From assembly GCA_028285085.1 (NCBI GenBank), contig JANQQI010000087.1, positions 124,001 to 188,000 on the forward strand: 64,000 nt of DNA, written 5' to 3'. Below, piece by piece: positions 17,973 to 27,390 of this stretch. Under the pieces are notes generated by a model. The model saw only the letters and a program-made list of their open reading frames with translations, was not told the origin of the DNA and searched no databases. Position 1 is the first letter of the stretch. Every line of letters starts with the position of its first letter. The translations under genes and the position numbers were made by a program. This DNA is from Saprospiraceae bacterium. GTDB lineage: Bacteria; Bacteroidota; Bacteroidia; Chitinophagales; Saprospiraceae.

Positions 17973-18554
17973 ATGGATAAATTTAGCTATAGCCTGGGCG
18001 TCGTCCTGGGTAGCAACCTGGCGAACCAGGGGATTAATGAATTTGTAGCGGAAGACCTCGCCAAAGGATTGGCCGACGTGGTCAAAGGGCAGGCGGAAGT
18101 TGACATCAACCAAGCAAATGCCTTGATCCAGGAGCACCTGAGCCAAGCCGCTGCTAAAGCTTATGGCCCGGCTATCGAAGCCGCTGAAAAATTCCTGGCC
18201 GAAAACGGTAAACGCAGCGAAGTCACTACCCTCGAAAGTGGCCTCCAATACGAAATTTTACAACGTGGTCTCGGTCCAAAACCTAAAGCCACCGATAAGG
18301 TAACCACACATTATCACGGTACGTTGATCGACGGTACCGTTTTCGATAGCTCAGTGACCCGCAACGAACCAGCTTCTTTCCCCGTCAATGGCGTCATCAA
18401 AGGCTGGCAAGAAGCATTGCAATTGATGCCCGTGGGATCAAAATGGCGCTTGTATGTTCCACATAATCTGGCCTATGGTAGTCAGCAGATGGGGAATGTG
18501 ATCAAGCCATTTTCAACTTTGATCTTCGACGTGGAGCTGTTGAGCATCAATTAG
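17973..18554 (+). CDS. FKBP-type peptidyl-prolyl cis-trans isomerase (FKBP22/FklB-like)
   Basis: The 193-residue protein has an N-terminal helical dimerisation domain (MDKFSYSLGVVLGSNLAN and following, 1-75) and a C-terminal FKBP domain (about 80-192). The FKBP core motifs are VTTHYHGTLIDGTVFDSS, PVNGVIKGWQEALQLMPVGS, LAYGSQ and TLIFDVELL. It lacks a signal peptide, so like FklB it should be cytoplasmic and catalyse prolyl isomerisation during folding. Length and order are standard for the FKBP22 group. The next gene starts 87 bases downstream on the same strand. Confidence 0.93.
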   Translation: MDKFSYSLGVVLGSNLANQGINEFVAEDLAKGLADVVKGQAEVDINQANALIQEHLSQAAAKAYGPAIEAAEKFLAENGKRSEVTTLESGLQYEILQRGLGPKPKATDKVTTHYHGTLIDGTVFDSSVTRNEPASFPVNGVIKGWQEALQLMPVGSKWRLYVPHNLAYGSQQMGNVIKPFSTLIFDVELLSIN

Positions 18555-18641
18555 TCACCACCATGTTTTACAAACTTTGTATCTTCAGGAAGTGAACCCT
18601 CTTTGCTTCCCGAAGATGCGAAGGGCGTAAATACCGATTTC

Positions 18642-19115
18642 ATGCAAACACCCACCCAAATCGTCGAGGCTTTTTATACCGCGTTCCAACAACAGGATGC
18701 GGAGGCCATGGCTCAACTCTATCATCCCGACATTCATTTTTCTGATCCGGTCTTTACTGATCTTCATGGTGCCGCTGCCGGAGATATGTGGCGCATGCTC
18801 ATCGGCCGAGCCAAGGGACAATTGGACATTAGTTTTGGAGATATTCAAATGGCCGGTGACGAAGTCACCGCGCGTTGGGAAGCTCGGTACTTGTTTTCAA
18901 AAACCAAGCGACCGGTACATAATATTATCCAAGCTCGATTTCAATTTAAGGATGGCTTGATCATTCGTCATATCGACGATTTTAGTTTCCCACGCTGGGC
19001 GGGTATGGCCCTAGGTTTGACGGGTAAGCTCTTAGGCTGGACCTCCTTCTTACGACGTAAAGTCCAACAACAATCGATGGCATTCTTAAAACAGTTCCAG
19101 GAGCAAAAGGCCTAG
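18642..19115 (+). CDS. SnoaL/NTF2-like protein
   Basis: About 157 residues with the NTF2-like opening QIVEAFYTAFQQQDAEAMAQ and LYHPDIHFSDPVF, then alternating strands (DISFGDIQMAGDEVTARWEA, PVHNIIQARFQFKDGLIIRH). This cone-shaped fold is used by small isomerases, hydrolases and binding proteins; no specific substrate can be read. I start at the ATG at 18642. An upstream TTG at 18603 would add 13 residues but has nothing in its favour. Its stop lies 4 bases before the convergent TPR-CHAT gene ends. Confidence 0.8.
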   Translation: MQTPTQIVEAFYTAFQQQDAEAMAQLYHPDIHFSDPVFTDLHGAAAGDMWRMLIGRAKGQLDISFGDIQMAGDEVTARWEARYLFSKTKRPVHNIIQARFQFKDGLIIRHIDDFSFPRWAGMALGLTGKLLGWTSFLRRKVQQQSMAFLKQFQEQKA

Positions 19116-19118
19116 ATG

Positions 19119-21956
19119 CTATCCTTTTCTACGCCAAAGTAAAATTAATCCTAGCAACAACAATCCAACCAATCCCCATTGCCAGTAAGGCATACCTTTC
19201 TGATTCAAGGCTACTCCGCCAGTATCTCCAATCACCTGCAAGTGGGCCCAATATTGAGGCGTCTGATAGCTCGGTGCGGCTTCGTGCAAGTAAGCTTGCT
19301 TGGCCATTTGCAGCGCAACATCTTTGGGGTGTCCTTCCTGCAAGGCCTGATAAAAATGGAGTAAAATATTTTTGGTGGAATAATCGGGCGCGCTCCACAG
19401 ACTAGCCACCAGGCTAGGCGCGCCGGCGTAGGCAAAGGCACGAGCCAAACTCCGAATCCCCTCCCCTTCCGCAATTTGGCCAGTGCCTGTATTACAGGCA
19501 CTGAGCACAACTAACTCGGCGGGGAGCTGTAGGTTGTACAATTCTGAAGCGTAAAGTAAAAAGTCTGCATCAGAGGTTGGACGCGAAAAAACTAAGCAAG
19601 AATTTAAAGGCTGCTCGGGGTCCAACAAACTATGCATTGCAAAGTGTAAAATGCGAAAACGATTGGCCTCACTGAGAAAAGTCGACTTTAGGGCCTCGTT
19701 GTTAATCCATTGAGATCCCCCCAACATCTCAGCAATTTCCTGGACTTCATCATCAGAGTAAATGAGCTTACCAATCGATCTTATCGCAATATCTTGAGGT
19801 GGTTCAATCGGGAAATAATCCGGTAACCCTTCTAAAGTAAAATCATCATATTCTAATCCAAACCCACCAAAATCGACCAGATCAGAGGAGGAATTACCCT
19901 CCGGTGCAAAAAGCAATTGCTGAGAATAGGCTAAACTTACCGCGTAATCTTCAATCAGGAAGCGCTGCGGTTGCGTGGGATGCGGTAAAAAATCAAAGGA
20001 CAACTTCAGAAGCGGGCCATCGGGGATAAAGGTGAGTCGAGTGACATTTTCACCAATCGTTTCTAACACTTTTTTTAATAATAAATCACTCATCAATTCA
20101 CGCTCAATGGCTTTGGGCTGAGTCCCCTGGGAAGCAGCATACAATCGTTCGCAACGCTCCGCCAAATCTCCGGGTCGATCAACGACATGATACTGCAACT
20201 CGCCCTGATGCAAAATGAACGTATAAATCTGATCCTCTCCCACAAAGTATTCGATGACGGCCCGATCAGCGGGCAATTGATCCAAAACGCTTTGCAAATC
20301 ACTTGTTTGAGGAAGCGCGTATTTGAGTGCATAGTAATCTGGATAATTTTGTTCCATGCGAGCAATCAAATCTTCGTAGCTGCGCCGGCAGCTGAAGAGT
20401 TCACCCGAAAGACTACGCCGCAAACTATCTTGAGTTGTTCGTGCCAGCTGACGTTCCAGATGACTATACTGTTCCCGCAGTGCATTCTCTTCCGCGAGTA
20501 CCTCGGGAGGAACGCCCTGGATTTTAGCTTTTAGGTCCTGCAAATCTTCCAGCAGCACAATCGCCTTGTTTTTGGCGGCGAAATTGTACGCCTGTTCCAA
20601 GGCTTCGGCTTTCCCCTCCGCTTCGTACCAAGCCAGAGCCACCTGAATGGCACGCTCGTAATTTTCTTTGCTCTTGTCGAGCTGGAGAAACTTGGAACCA
20701 GAAACCTGAAATCCTTGTCGCTGACCGACCAAATAGTCGTCCATCACCCGAAAGGTTTCGTAAGCCATGCGTAAATCCTGCGGGGCCTGGTGGCTTTGAT
20801 AACGTGCGAAGTACGCCTCTCCTTTCAGGCGCAGTACCCGCAGCAAATCCGCTAACTTCAGAGGCACAGATTGCTCTACCTCAGGATTTTGCGCTGGATC
20901 ACGCTCTGTGAATCCTGGCACCAGGCTAATGATCGCTTCCTGATAGCTATCCAATGCCGCATCAATTTGCCCTTCCAGAATTTGTACATCCCCAATATTT
21001 TCGAACATAGCGGCCTGTTCCCGGGGCCAGTTTTGTGTCTTGGCAATCTGTAGGGCAGCTTGAAAATGCGCCATAGCTTCGGCTAGCTGCCCGCGCCGTT
21101 TAACAATATTTCCCAGGCTTTGGTAATTGATGACCAACATGCGCAATGCGCCACGCTGCTCGTTGATCGCGAAAGCACGTCGGATAGTTTGCTCGGCTTC
21201 AGCGTAACGCCCCGCAAAAAAGTGAGCTTTGCTGATATTTTGTAAACGTACCGCCAAAGCTGCCAATTCATTAGCTGCTTCGTGGATCGTAGCGGCCTTT
21301 TGCAAATAATCAATGGCCACGTTATAGCGACCCCGCGCTGTATACACCAAGCCAAATTCATTGTACAAATCGGCTAATTGGCGGGGCGAAGCGTCTTTCT
21401 CTGCTTGATCGTAAAACCGCTGGGCGGCCTCGAGGTAAAACAAAGAGCGGCTCACATCCCCGGTACGGTTGAATAGCTGACCGACCTGTTGATACTTATA
21501 AGCAATATCGAGCGGGTCGGGGGCCTCCAACTGCTCGAGAATCTGTACGGATTGTAAAATCGCTTCCCGCTCTTCGGAGGTACGGTACAAATCACGGTAG
21601 GCCAGCGCGACCGCATAATAAGAATTGGCAATATCGGCCGGTGGGGTTTCAGCACAAGCTTGACGCGTCACCAGTGCACTATCACGCCAGTAAGCAAGTG
21701 CAGCTTCGTTCGCGTAACGATAATATTGAACGACCCCTAATTTATGATACCAATTACCTAAGGCCAGGCAACTGGCTTGGGAAAAATCCGGTGCCTCTCG
21801 TAAGGCTAAGAGGATATCCCGAGCTGCCTCAAATTGCTCAGCGCGACGAAGACTGTCTGCTTTTTCTATGGTTCGTTGAAAACGTTGATCGATAGATGTT
21901 TGGGCCGTGGCCAGGTACCCAATCATTAATCCGACTAGGAATAGGAGATAACGCAT
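19119..21956 (-). CDS. TPR-CHAT protease with signal peptide and C-terminal membrane anchor
   Basis: A 945-residue protein with a signal peptide (RYLLFLVGLMIGYLATAQ), about seven TPR units over 35-340 (for example AIDYLQKAATIHEAANELAA and EAMAHFQAALQIAKTQNWPR), a helical middle section (450-560), and a CHAT domain over about 580-910. The dyad is H775 in LHFAMHS and C821 in VVLSACNTG. A single transmembrane helix follows near 925-940, with a basic tail. The topology predicts that the protease faces the periplasm, tethered to the inner membrane, unlike the cytoplasmic EAD11-like-CHAT protein encoded nearby. This architecture is widespread in Bacteroidota and cyanobacteria; its function is not established. 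The gene is monocistronic. Confidence 0.9.
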   Translation of the reverse strand: MRYLLFLVGLMIGYLATAQTSIDQRFQRTIEKADSLRRAEQFEAARDILLALREAPDFSQASCLALGNWYHKLGVVQYYRYANEAALAYWRDSALVTRQACAETPPADIANSYYAVALAYRDLYRTSEEREAILQSVQILEQLEAPDPLDIAYKYQQVGQLFNRTGDVSRSLFYLEAAQRFYDQAEKDASPRQLADLYNEFGLVYTARGRYNVAIDYLQKAATIHEAANELAALAVRLQNISKAHFFAGRYAEAEQTIRRAFAINEQRGALRMLVINYQSLGNIVKRRGQLAEAMAHFQAALQIAKTQNWPREQAAMFENIGDVQILEGQIDAALDSYQEAIISLVPGFTERDPAQNPEVEQSVPLKLADLLRVLRLKGEAYFARYQSHQAPQDLRMAYETFRVMDDYLVGQRQGFQVSGSKFLQLDKSKENYERAIQVALAWYEAEGKAEALEQAYNFAAKNKAIVLLEDLQDLKAKIQGVPPEVLAEENALREQYSHLERQLARTTQDSLRRSLSGELFSCRRSYEDLIARMEQNYPDYYALKYALPQTSDLQSVLDQLPADRAVIEYFVGEDQIYTFILHQGELQYHVVDRPGDLAERCERLYAASQGTQPKAIERELMSDLLLKKVLETIGENVTRLTFIPDGPLLKLSFDFLPHPTQPQRFLIEDYAVSLAYSQQLLFAPEGNSSSDLVDFGGFGLEYDDFTLEGLPDYFPIEPPQDIAIRSIGKLIYSDDEVQEIAEMLGGSQWINNEALKSTFLSEANRFRILHFAMHSLLDPEQPLNSCLVFSRPTSDADFLLYASELYNLQLPAELVVLSACNTGTGQIAEGEGIRSLARAFAYAGAPSLVASLWSAPDYSTKNILLHFYQALQEGHPKDVALQMAKQAYLHEAAPSYQTPQYWAHLQVIGDTGGVALNQKGMPYWQWGLVGLLLLGLILLWRRKG

Positions 21957-22024
21957 GCCTCGAGCTTATGGGGTAATGGTAATGAGATAGATCAAACCAC
22001 ATTAGATCGTCAAATGTTAGTACA

Positions 22025-22064
22025 TCCATCCATCGGAAAGCTATTCTGCCCTCTGATGGATGGA
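22025..22064 (-). terminator. Hairpin downstream of the subtilase gene
   Basis: CCATCCATC at 22026-22034 pairs perfectly with GATGGATGG at 22055-22063 (10 bp when the flanking T-A is included; loop about 20). It begins 12 bases after the subtilase stop on the minus strand. There is no clear T-run, so termination is plausible but not certain. Confidence 0.4.
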
Positions 22065-22075
22065 AGTTAAGAAAA

Positions 22076-23665
22076 TCAAGGTAGTCGATAGAACTTACCG
22101 TTAAGAATTTTACCGTTTTGCTGGATACGAACCAGAATCATTCCTGTGGCTGCACTAGCGGTTGCATCCCATTGATAGTTTTGTTCGCCGGCCGGCATTC
22201 GCTCGGTGACCTGCTCCAGGAGTTGACCAGAGGTATTGAAAAACTCAAGTGTGACAGGCCCTGCAACCTCATTTTCAAAAGTAAGGTGTACCCTATCGTG
22301 GACTGGATTTGGAAAGATATCCAGTCGGTCGACCTCCGGTGCCAGGATAGATGATGGGGCCTCTTCAGATTTCGGACTTCCAGCACAATCATCATTTAAT
22401 AAGAAATGAAGTGCGCCATTAGCGTTGACCACCCCGCCAGTGTAGATTTTCCCATACAAGCCACTGTACGGCTCCACGGTTGCCAAAATAGCACATTTTA
22501 CGTCCTCATAGCTCATATCTACTAAGTTCGAAGCCAGCATTGCTGCTATGGCTGAAGTAAAGGCCGTGGATTGGGAAGTTCCGCTCTTTCCAACAAAGAC
22601 ACCGTTGGCGTCAGGAGAAATAACGTCTTCCCCTAAAGTAGCGACATCTACACTGGTCCCACCGTAGTTACTGAACTGGGATAACTCCGTACCACATTTT
22701 ACAGAAGCTATAGAAATGATATTAGGTGCATCAAATGAAGCCGGATAGAAAGCCATACCCCCCTGATCATTATCATAGTTGCTATTGCCCGCTGAGGCGA
22801 GAATGAGAATTTCATTAATCGCAGCATTCTCAATCGCTACCTCTAATGGTTCAGTATCATTGAATTCAGGAATTGGCGCTTGATAAGAAAAGCTCATATT
22901 AAGGATATGCATTCCTTCGCGAATGGCATCATCAACCGCGCGAACGATATCGTAAACATCTCCATATCCAGATGAATTATGTGTGCGGTAGCTGCGTAAT
23001 TCAAGGTTGAAGGTCGACAATTCCGATGCTTTCCCAGCAATAATCCCGGCAATGTGAGAACCGTGTCCGTTGTGATCTCTAGGGAAAGGATCGTTGTCAA
23101 CGTAATCGTATCCGAGATCCGACACATCAAAATAGGGATTAAAAAGCAATGGATTATGGAATTGCACATTATTACTGGTATCGATATAATGAGCAATGCC
23201 GGTATCAAGAATCCCCAAACGAATGGTTTTGCTTCCATTACTACAAGACAATGAAAAAATATCACTGCAGTAATAATCAGGATCAATCACCTGAGGAGGT
23301 ATTCCCGGCATCTCGAAAGTCACCATGGTGGTTTTGTAATTCAAACCAGCGCTATTCACTTCGGCGCGCGTACGAGCATCTTGAATCACTTCATTGATAT
23401 CGTTTAAAGAATTATTACCAGTCGGAAAACTGGTTACCTTCCATAAATGTATTCCAGAATAAGAAGAGGGGCTGATAGAATAGTTCTCCGTTGCGTTGTA
23501 AAATTGTTTCAGGAGAGCAATGTCATTAGTGCTGGTCCCCGGCTCGAAGTAGATCAAGAATTCGTGGGGATCATAAGCACTCTGCGCTTGTAATTTTGTA
23601 AAAAAAGAAAACGTGATGAGGGCTGCGCAAAGGCACAGCAAGATCTTTGAAGTCTTTGCTTCCAT
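22076..23665 (-). CDS. Subtilisin-like serine protease (S8) with T9SS sorting domain
   Basis: A 529-residue protein: signal peptide (1-28), propeptide region to about 120, and an S8 catalytic domain (about 146-425). The triad is D154 in GILDTGIAH, H201 in NGHGSHIAG and S364 in GKSGTSQSTA, with oxyanion Asn N294 in SAGNS. The C-terminal 80 residues are a type A T9SS sorting domain (LDIFPNPVHDRVHLTF ... GMILVRIQQNGK). It should be exported through the T9SS and degrade extracellular protein. The final GTS motif is followed by QSTAF rather than MAxP, a small departure from the family. A promoter-like motif shared with the sigma-factor gene lies 120-160 bases upstream. Confidence 0.92.
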   Translation of the reverse strand: MEAKTSKILLCLCAALITFSFFTKLQAQSAYDPHEFLIYFEPGTSTNDIALLKQFYNATENYSISPSSYSGIHLWKVTSFPTGNNSLNDINEVIQDARTRAEVNSAGLNYKTTMVTFEMPGIPPQVIDPDYYCSDIFSLSCSNGSKTIRLGILDTGIAHYIDTSNNVQFHNPLLFNPYFDVSDLGYDYVDNDPFPRDHNGHGSHIAGIIAGKASELSTFNLELRSYRTHNSSGYGDVYDIVRAVDDAIREGMHILNMSFSYQAPIPEFNDTEPLEVAIENAAINEILILASAGNSNYDNDQGGMAFYPASFDAPNIISIASVKCGTELSQFSNYGGTSVDVATLGEDVISPDANGVFVGKSGTSQSTAFTSAIAAMLASNLVDMSYEDVKCAILATVEPYSGLYGKIYTGGVVNANGALHFLLNDDCAGSPKSEEAPSSILAPEVDRLDIFPNPVHDRVHLTFENEVAGPVTLEFFNTSGQLLEQVTERMPAGEQNYQWDATASAATGMILVRIQQNGKILNGKFYRLP

Positions 23666-24195
23666 GATTAATTACCCTTTAGTTAAATTGAAAAAATTAT
23701 TTTAAGGCGAAGACGACAAGGCAATTCCTCCGTGGAGGGAATAGCGTTACTGTAACTACTTTATTTTATTCTGATATTTAGAAGAAGCTTCTACTTATAA
23801 AAGCATTTTTGATAAAGGGTTGTGACAAAAAGTAAAAAAAATATTTTCAGCCCCTACCAAGATGGCAATTGTAGTTATTTCATACCACCCAAAAATATAA
23901 TAAACCTAAAGTCCCCAAGGCGATACTGGAATGGACCATTTATACGTAAAACCCTAACCCTGCCCCTATGAAGTTGTGTATTTGATAATCAAATACGGAA
24001 TACCAGGTCTATTCAAAAATGAATAAAATTCTCAGGTAGTTTCCCTATTTTAGAGGCTAAGCTATGATTATATAGTCGGTGACTGACCTTTTTCACTGTC
24101 AAATAAGATCACCAAAATACAAGCTCAATCATCTTACAATGTATTAATGCCCTTTAGTTGAAGGACATTAGCTTAACCCTTTATACTCATATCAC
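23666..24195. other. 530-base divergent intergenic region
   Basis: AT-rich spacer between the subtilase (minus) and the CARDB-type protein (plus). It holds the subtilase promoter-like motif (23787-23829) and an imperfect hairpin-like sequence around 23725-23745 (TCCTCC/GGAGGG). No convincing gene or RNA was seen in the remaining part. Confidence 0.6.
23787..23829 (-). promoter_or_regulatory. Two-part promoter-like motif (TTTGTCACAACC, N13, GCTTTTATAAGTA) of the subtilase
   Basis: On the minus strand TTTGTCACAACC (complement of 23818-23829) is followed after 13 bases by GCTTTTATAAGTAGAAGC (complement of 23787-23804). The same two blocks, with a 12-base spacer, precede the sigma-factor gene at 29875. 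The arrangement resembles a -35/-10 pair read by an alternative sigma factor. Confidence 0.5.
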
Positions 24196-26769
24196 ATGTC
24201 ATTGCAAAACGCCCTTGTTCAGGTAGTCCCTTTTTTGATTGTCTTTTTTATGTATCAGGCAGTAGGAAAAGCAGATGCCGATCCCCAAAATGCGGTTACC
24301 GAAATTGATTTGAGCTTATCCTTCGATCCAACATCCGGGAATCCTCCCGCTCAATGGACGACTTATACACTGACTTTGACGCTAAATAATGATGGGCCGC
24401 AAACCGCGACGGATATCCGCGTTGAATTTCCAAAACCCAATGGCGTAGTTTACGCAGGTGGTAATGAATATACCAGCAGTATGGGGACTTTCACCCCTTA
24501 TGGTGCACAAGAATGGGTGATTGACGCACTGGGTGCTGGCCAACAAGCCACCTTAGAAGTGAACTACTTCTTGTTGGTGCCAAATCAACCCACTGCCTAC
24601 GCTCAGGTTAGTGCTGCGAATGAAGCAGATACCGACAGTACACCAGGTAACGGAACGCCTCCGACTGTCAATGAGGATGATGAGGCCAATACTGATGACC
24701 TCCCTCCAGTAGATTTATTACCTGACTTGAAGCTAGCCAATATTAATTCTGATTTTTTCATTCCTCTGGGTACCGTCACGGAACTAACTTTTGATTTGAT
24801 TAATAGCGGCAATGCACTTGCCGTGGGTGACTATCAGATTGGGATTTATCTCAGCGAAGATCCTAACCTTGATAATCTGGACTTACTAGTAGGCGAAGTG
24901 ATCACGGGATTTACACCAGTTGGTACCATAAGTGATATCCCGGCTTCTGCTAGTATCCCCGCCAATACCCCCGTTGGCCCCTATTACTTACTCTTGAAAG
25001 TTGATGCCAATGACGTCATCGAGGAGAGTAATGAGAATAACAATACCGGCGGCAATGCAGTACAAATATTTAATGATGTTCCGCCGCCACCAGGTGAAGG
25101 ATGTGGTTTTCTTAAGCCCGCGGGAAGTTTTATGAATAGTGTTACGGGTTCGGTTGGATTTGATAGTGCATCGGAAACAACAGATGGTTACACGTTCACC
25201 GGCAGTAGCTTCAGCTTTGCCAATAATACCTTATACGTCGTTAACAGCGAAATTGATCTCAATGGTGATTTCGTAGGACTCGACGATACAGCCATTGAAG
25301 GACCTGAGTTTTCTCCCATTACGATCGAGGATAATGCCCCAAATCTTTCAGTAACCCGATTGGATACTGATGATGCCTCTGTCCTTTGGAGTACAGATAT
25401 TCTATTTAGTGCAAATGATCCGGTGGTGGATTTTCTGGGAGTTCGATGGTTTGAATTGGTTGATGGGTATTTTATATCTGGTACTGCTATTGCCTTTGAT
25501 AGTGGATCTGGATCAGCAGACTTTATCCCCTTTGTAGTAAAATTATCTGAAGACGGTGAAGAATTAAATCTTTCATCTGGATTTGAGGGTCCCAATGGCG
25601 AGTTTTATCCACAAGATTTATTTAAAGTAAATGGTGGTTATGTACTCAATGGTAGAGGTAATGGCAATTTAGTTTTTATTGGTTTATCCGAGGAGGGAGA
25701 TGCGCTCTGGTCTCAACAACACGCCGCAGATTTACCATCTAATAGATTAGGAGATATTAAGGTGAGTAAAGATGGGAACTTCATCTATGCGGCCAACCGC
25801 AATAACCTGAGAGCCTTTTTGGAGAAAGTCGATGTGGCAACTGGTGAAGAAGTGTATGCTATTAATTTGAACACCCTCTTTTCTTTTGAATTGGGGACCA
25901 ATTATCCTTTTGCCATTGTCTACGAAGGCATTATTCCTACAGAAGATGGTGGCTTAATCACAGGTTTTCAAACGAACGGCAGCCTTGACATTGAAAAAGA
26001 TTACATTTTTGGAAAGGTAGACCCGGAAGGTAATCACATCTGGACCAATCGCCTGGAAGAAAGTCGATCATTTAAGGCTCTATTGGAAACCTCAGATGGT
26101 GGTGCGTTATTTTTAGAAAATATCGTGGATGGCAATCAGCAGAACCTGACCGCGATGAAAGTCACTTCTGCGGGGCAACTGGTTCCCACCTGTGGTGATG
26201 ATGATCCTCCGATTGATGACATCGCATTACCCTGTGAATTAGCCTATCGCATCGAAGGCAATAGCGTCATCGTCGAGGGAGAAGGCTTAAATGCAGCTCA
26301 TTTAATTATCAAACTGTTTGATCCAAATTGGAATACCTTTTTTGCTTGTGTAGACGATTGTGACAATCCCTTGGTGATTGATCATCTACCCCAGAATGGC
26401 ACCTATCATTTCTCCGTCAATACCTTTGACGAAAACTGGAGTCAACTCTGCGCAGGTTTGGTTGACCTACCCTTTGAAAATAGTGTTCAACCGAGACAGC
26501 AACGCCTGAGAAATGAGGAAGTATTAGTTTATCCCAATCCAGTACAAGATGAGCTGGTTGTAGATGTATCCGTATTTGAGGGGGAATCCGTTAGCATTCA
26601 ATTGATTAATTCCCTGGGAGTTGTCGAACAAATTGGCTCCCAGAGGTCGAACGAGCAAGTATATACTTTTACCGTTGAAACCCTCGAAGATGGTCTATAT
26701 TTTCTTCGCATCCAAAGAGAGGGGAAAAAAGTCATTACTAAACGTGTAATTGTGCAAAAAGGCCGATAG
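24196..26769 (+). CDS. Large secreted T9SS protein with DUF11-like and CARDB-like domains
   Basis: An 857-residue protein with a weak signal peptide (ALVQVVPFLIVFFMYQAVGKA). Residues 32-135 resemble DUF11 (TYTLTLTLNNDGPQTATDIR). Residues 172-295 resemble CARDB, with the typical IGIYLSEDPNLDNLD and DANDVIEESNENNNTGG. Residues 300-660 read as repeated beta-blade-like segments on experience-type text (DGGLITGFQ, SKDGNFIYAANRN), possibly a propeller. A Cys-containing module follows, and then a type A T9SS sorting domain (EVLVYPNPVQDELVVDVSVF ... DGLYFLRIQREGKK). It is likely a surface or secreted adhesive or binding protein; the ligand is unknown. It is monocistronic with a hairpin at its stop codon. 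Confidence 0.85.
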   Translation: MSLQNALVQVVPFLIVFFMYQAVGKADADPQNAVTEIDLSLSFDPTSGNPPAQWTTYTLTLTLNNDGPQTATDIRVEFPKPNGVVYAGGNEYTSSMGTFTPYGAQEWVIDALGAGQQATLEVNYFLLVPNQPTAYAQVSAANEADTDSTPGNGTPPTVNEDDEANTDDLPPVDLLPDLKLANINSDFFIPLGTVTELTFDLINSGNALAVGDYQIGIYLSEDPNLDNLDLLVGEVITGFTPVGTISDIPASASIPANTPVGPYYLLLKVDANDVIEESNENNNTGGNAVQIFNDVPPPPGEGCGFLKPAGSFMNSVTGSVGFDSASETTDGYTFTGSSFSFANNTLYVVNSEIDLNGDFVGLDDTAIEGPEFSPITIEDNAPNLSVTRLDTDDASVLWSTDILFSANDPVVDFLGVRWFELVDGYFISGTAIAFDSGSGSADFIPFVVKLSEDGEELNLSSGFEGPNGEFYPQDLFKVNGGYVLNGRGNGNLVFIGLSEEGDALWSQQHAADLPSNRLGDIKVSKDGNFIYAANRNNLRAFLEKVDVATGEEVYAINLNTLFSFELGTNYPFAIVYEGIIPTEDGGLITGFQTNGSLDIEKDYIFGKVDPEGNHIWTNRLEESRSFKALLETSDGGALFLENIVDGNQQNLTAMKVTSAGQLVPTCGDDDPPIDDIALPCELAYRIEGNSVIVEGEGLNAAHLIIKLFDPNWNTFFACVDDCDNPLVIDHLPQNGTYHFSVNTFDENWSQLCAGLVDLPFENSVQPRQQRLRNEEVLVYPNPVQDELVVDVSVFEGESVSIQLINSLGVVEQIGSQRSNEQVYTFTVETLEDGLYFLRIQREGKKVITKRVIVQKGR

Positions 26770-26780
26770 TCGTCGGCCTT
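26759..26780. terminator. Hairpin at the end of the CARDB-like gene
   Basis: AAGGCCGA (26759-26766) and TCGGCCTT (26773-26780) form a perfect 8-bp stem with a 6-base loop, overlapping the stop codon. A-run before it and T-poor sequence after it mean that the T-tract lies on the minus strand (TTTTTGCAC), so it may act in both directions. Confidence 0.5.
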
Positions 26781-26909
26781 AGTCACTAAAATCAGTTGAG
26801 GTTCATAGAGAGCATTATTACTTTCTCCATGTACCTCAATGCATCATTTCATAAAACTTTTCTAAACGACTTTCCTCAAAACAGTCTTTTTTCAAAACGT
26901 CATTTTTCC

Positions 26910-26953
26910 TATTAAAAATAACGGCCAGCACGTCATTTGACGCACCAGCCGTT
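26910..26953 (-). terminator. Rho-independent terminator for minus-strand transcription
   Basis: On the minus strand AACGGC-TGGTG-CGTCA-AA-TGACG-TGCTG-GCCGTT forms a continuous 16-bp stem (the middle block through G-U pairs and one G-C), followed directly by ATTTTTAATAGG. It lies about 40 bases after the last codon of the gene remnant at 26992 and would end the lipoprotein transcript. Confidence 0.65.
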
Positions 26954-26991
26954 TCCAAATTTAAAGGGCAATTATAGTTCACGCAAGTGGC

Positions 26992-27355
26992 TTACTGATT
27001 TGGAGACCAGTATCCAGGGGCACCGGATTGAGATGCCTCTACACCGGCGTTGAGATCAATTATTGAATCACTAGACGCAAGGTTTGCAGCTCTTTTTCTA
27101 TAGTTGCGTCGTATTAGTAAATACCTGGGAGCAACTTTCGAGCATCAATAAGTTTATTGTTCATGGGGTAAGTCATTATTAAGATCAAAAATGTGAATGC
27201 TGGTTATGATGATTCCCACTCATTTTACTTCAAAGGTCAGATTATGATCATTGGATGGGATCAAATTAAAATGTGATTCTCTACCATCTGTCCAATTTGC
27301 ATTAGGGACATCACGTCGCTGATATTGGTTAAAGGCAGTCGGAAGCTGAGCCACC
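26992..27355 (-). pseudogene. Remnant of a secreted-protein gene (frameshifted, with stops)
   Basis: The 621-base gap between 26769 and 27391 is not featureless on the minus strand. Directly after the lipoprotein stop one frame reads GSWVAQLPTAFNQYQ, RRDVPNANWTDG and HNLTFEVK before a stop. It then reads VGIIITSIHIFDLNNDLPHE, which recalls the IxIFDLNGxL strand of T9SS sorting domains. A neighbouring frame gives KLIDARKLLPGIY, the LxPGIY turn of the same domain. The first frame then resumes LIRRNYRKRAANLASSD and ends SGAPGYWSPNQ at a stop. At least two stops and two frame changes are needed, so this looks like a decayed 3' end. The terminator downstream is intact. The reading is interpretative. 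Confidence 0.4.
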
Positions 27356-27390
27356 CAACTGCCTTAGAGGTATGAACTAGATTTCTTTTC

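Noticed and set aside
19484-19502. Inverted repeat TGCCTGTA/TACAGGCA
   Set aside because: It lies inside the CHAT active-site codons (SACNTGT) and is explained by coding sequence.
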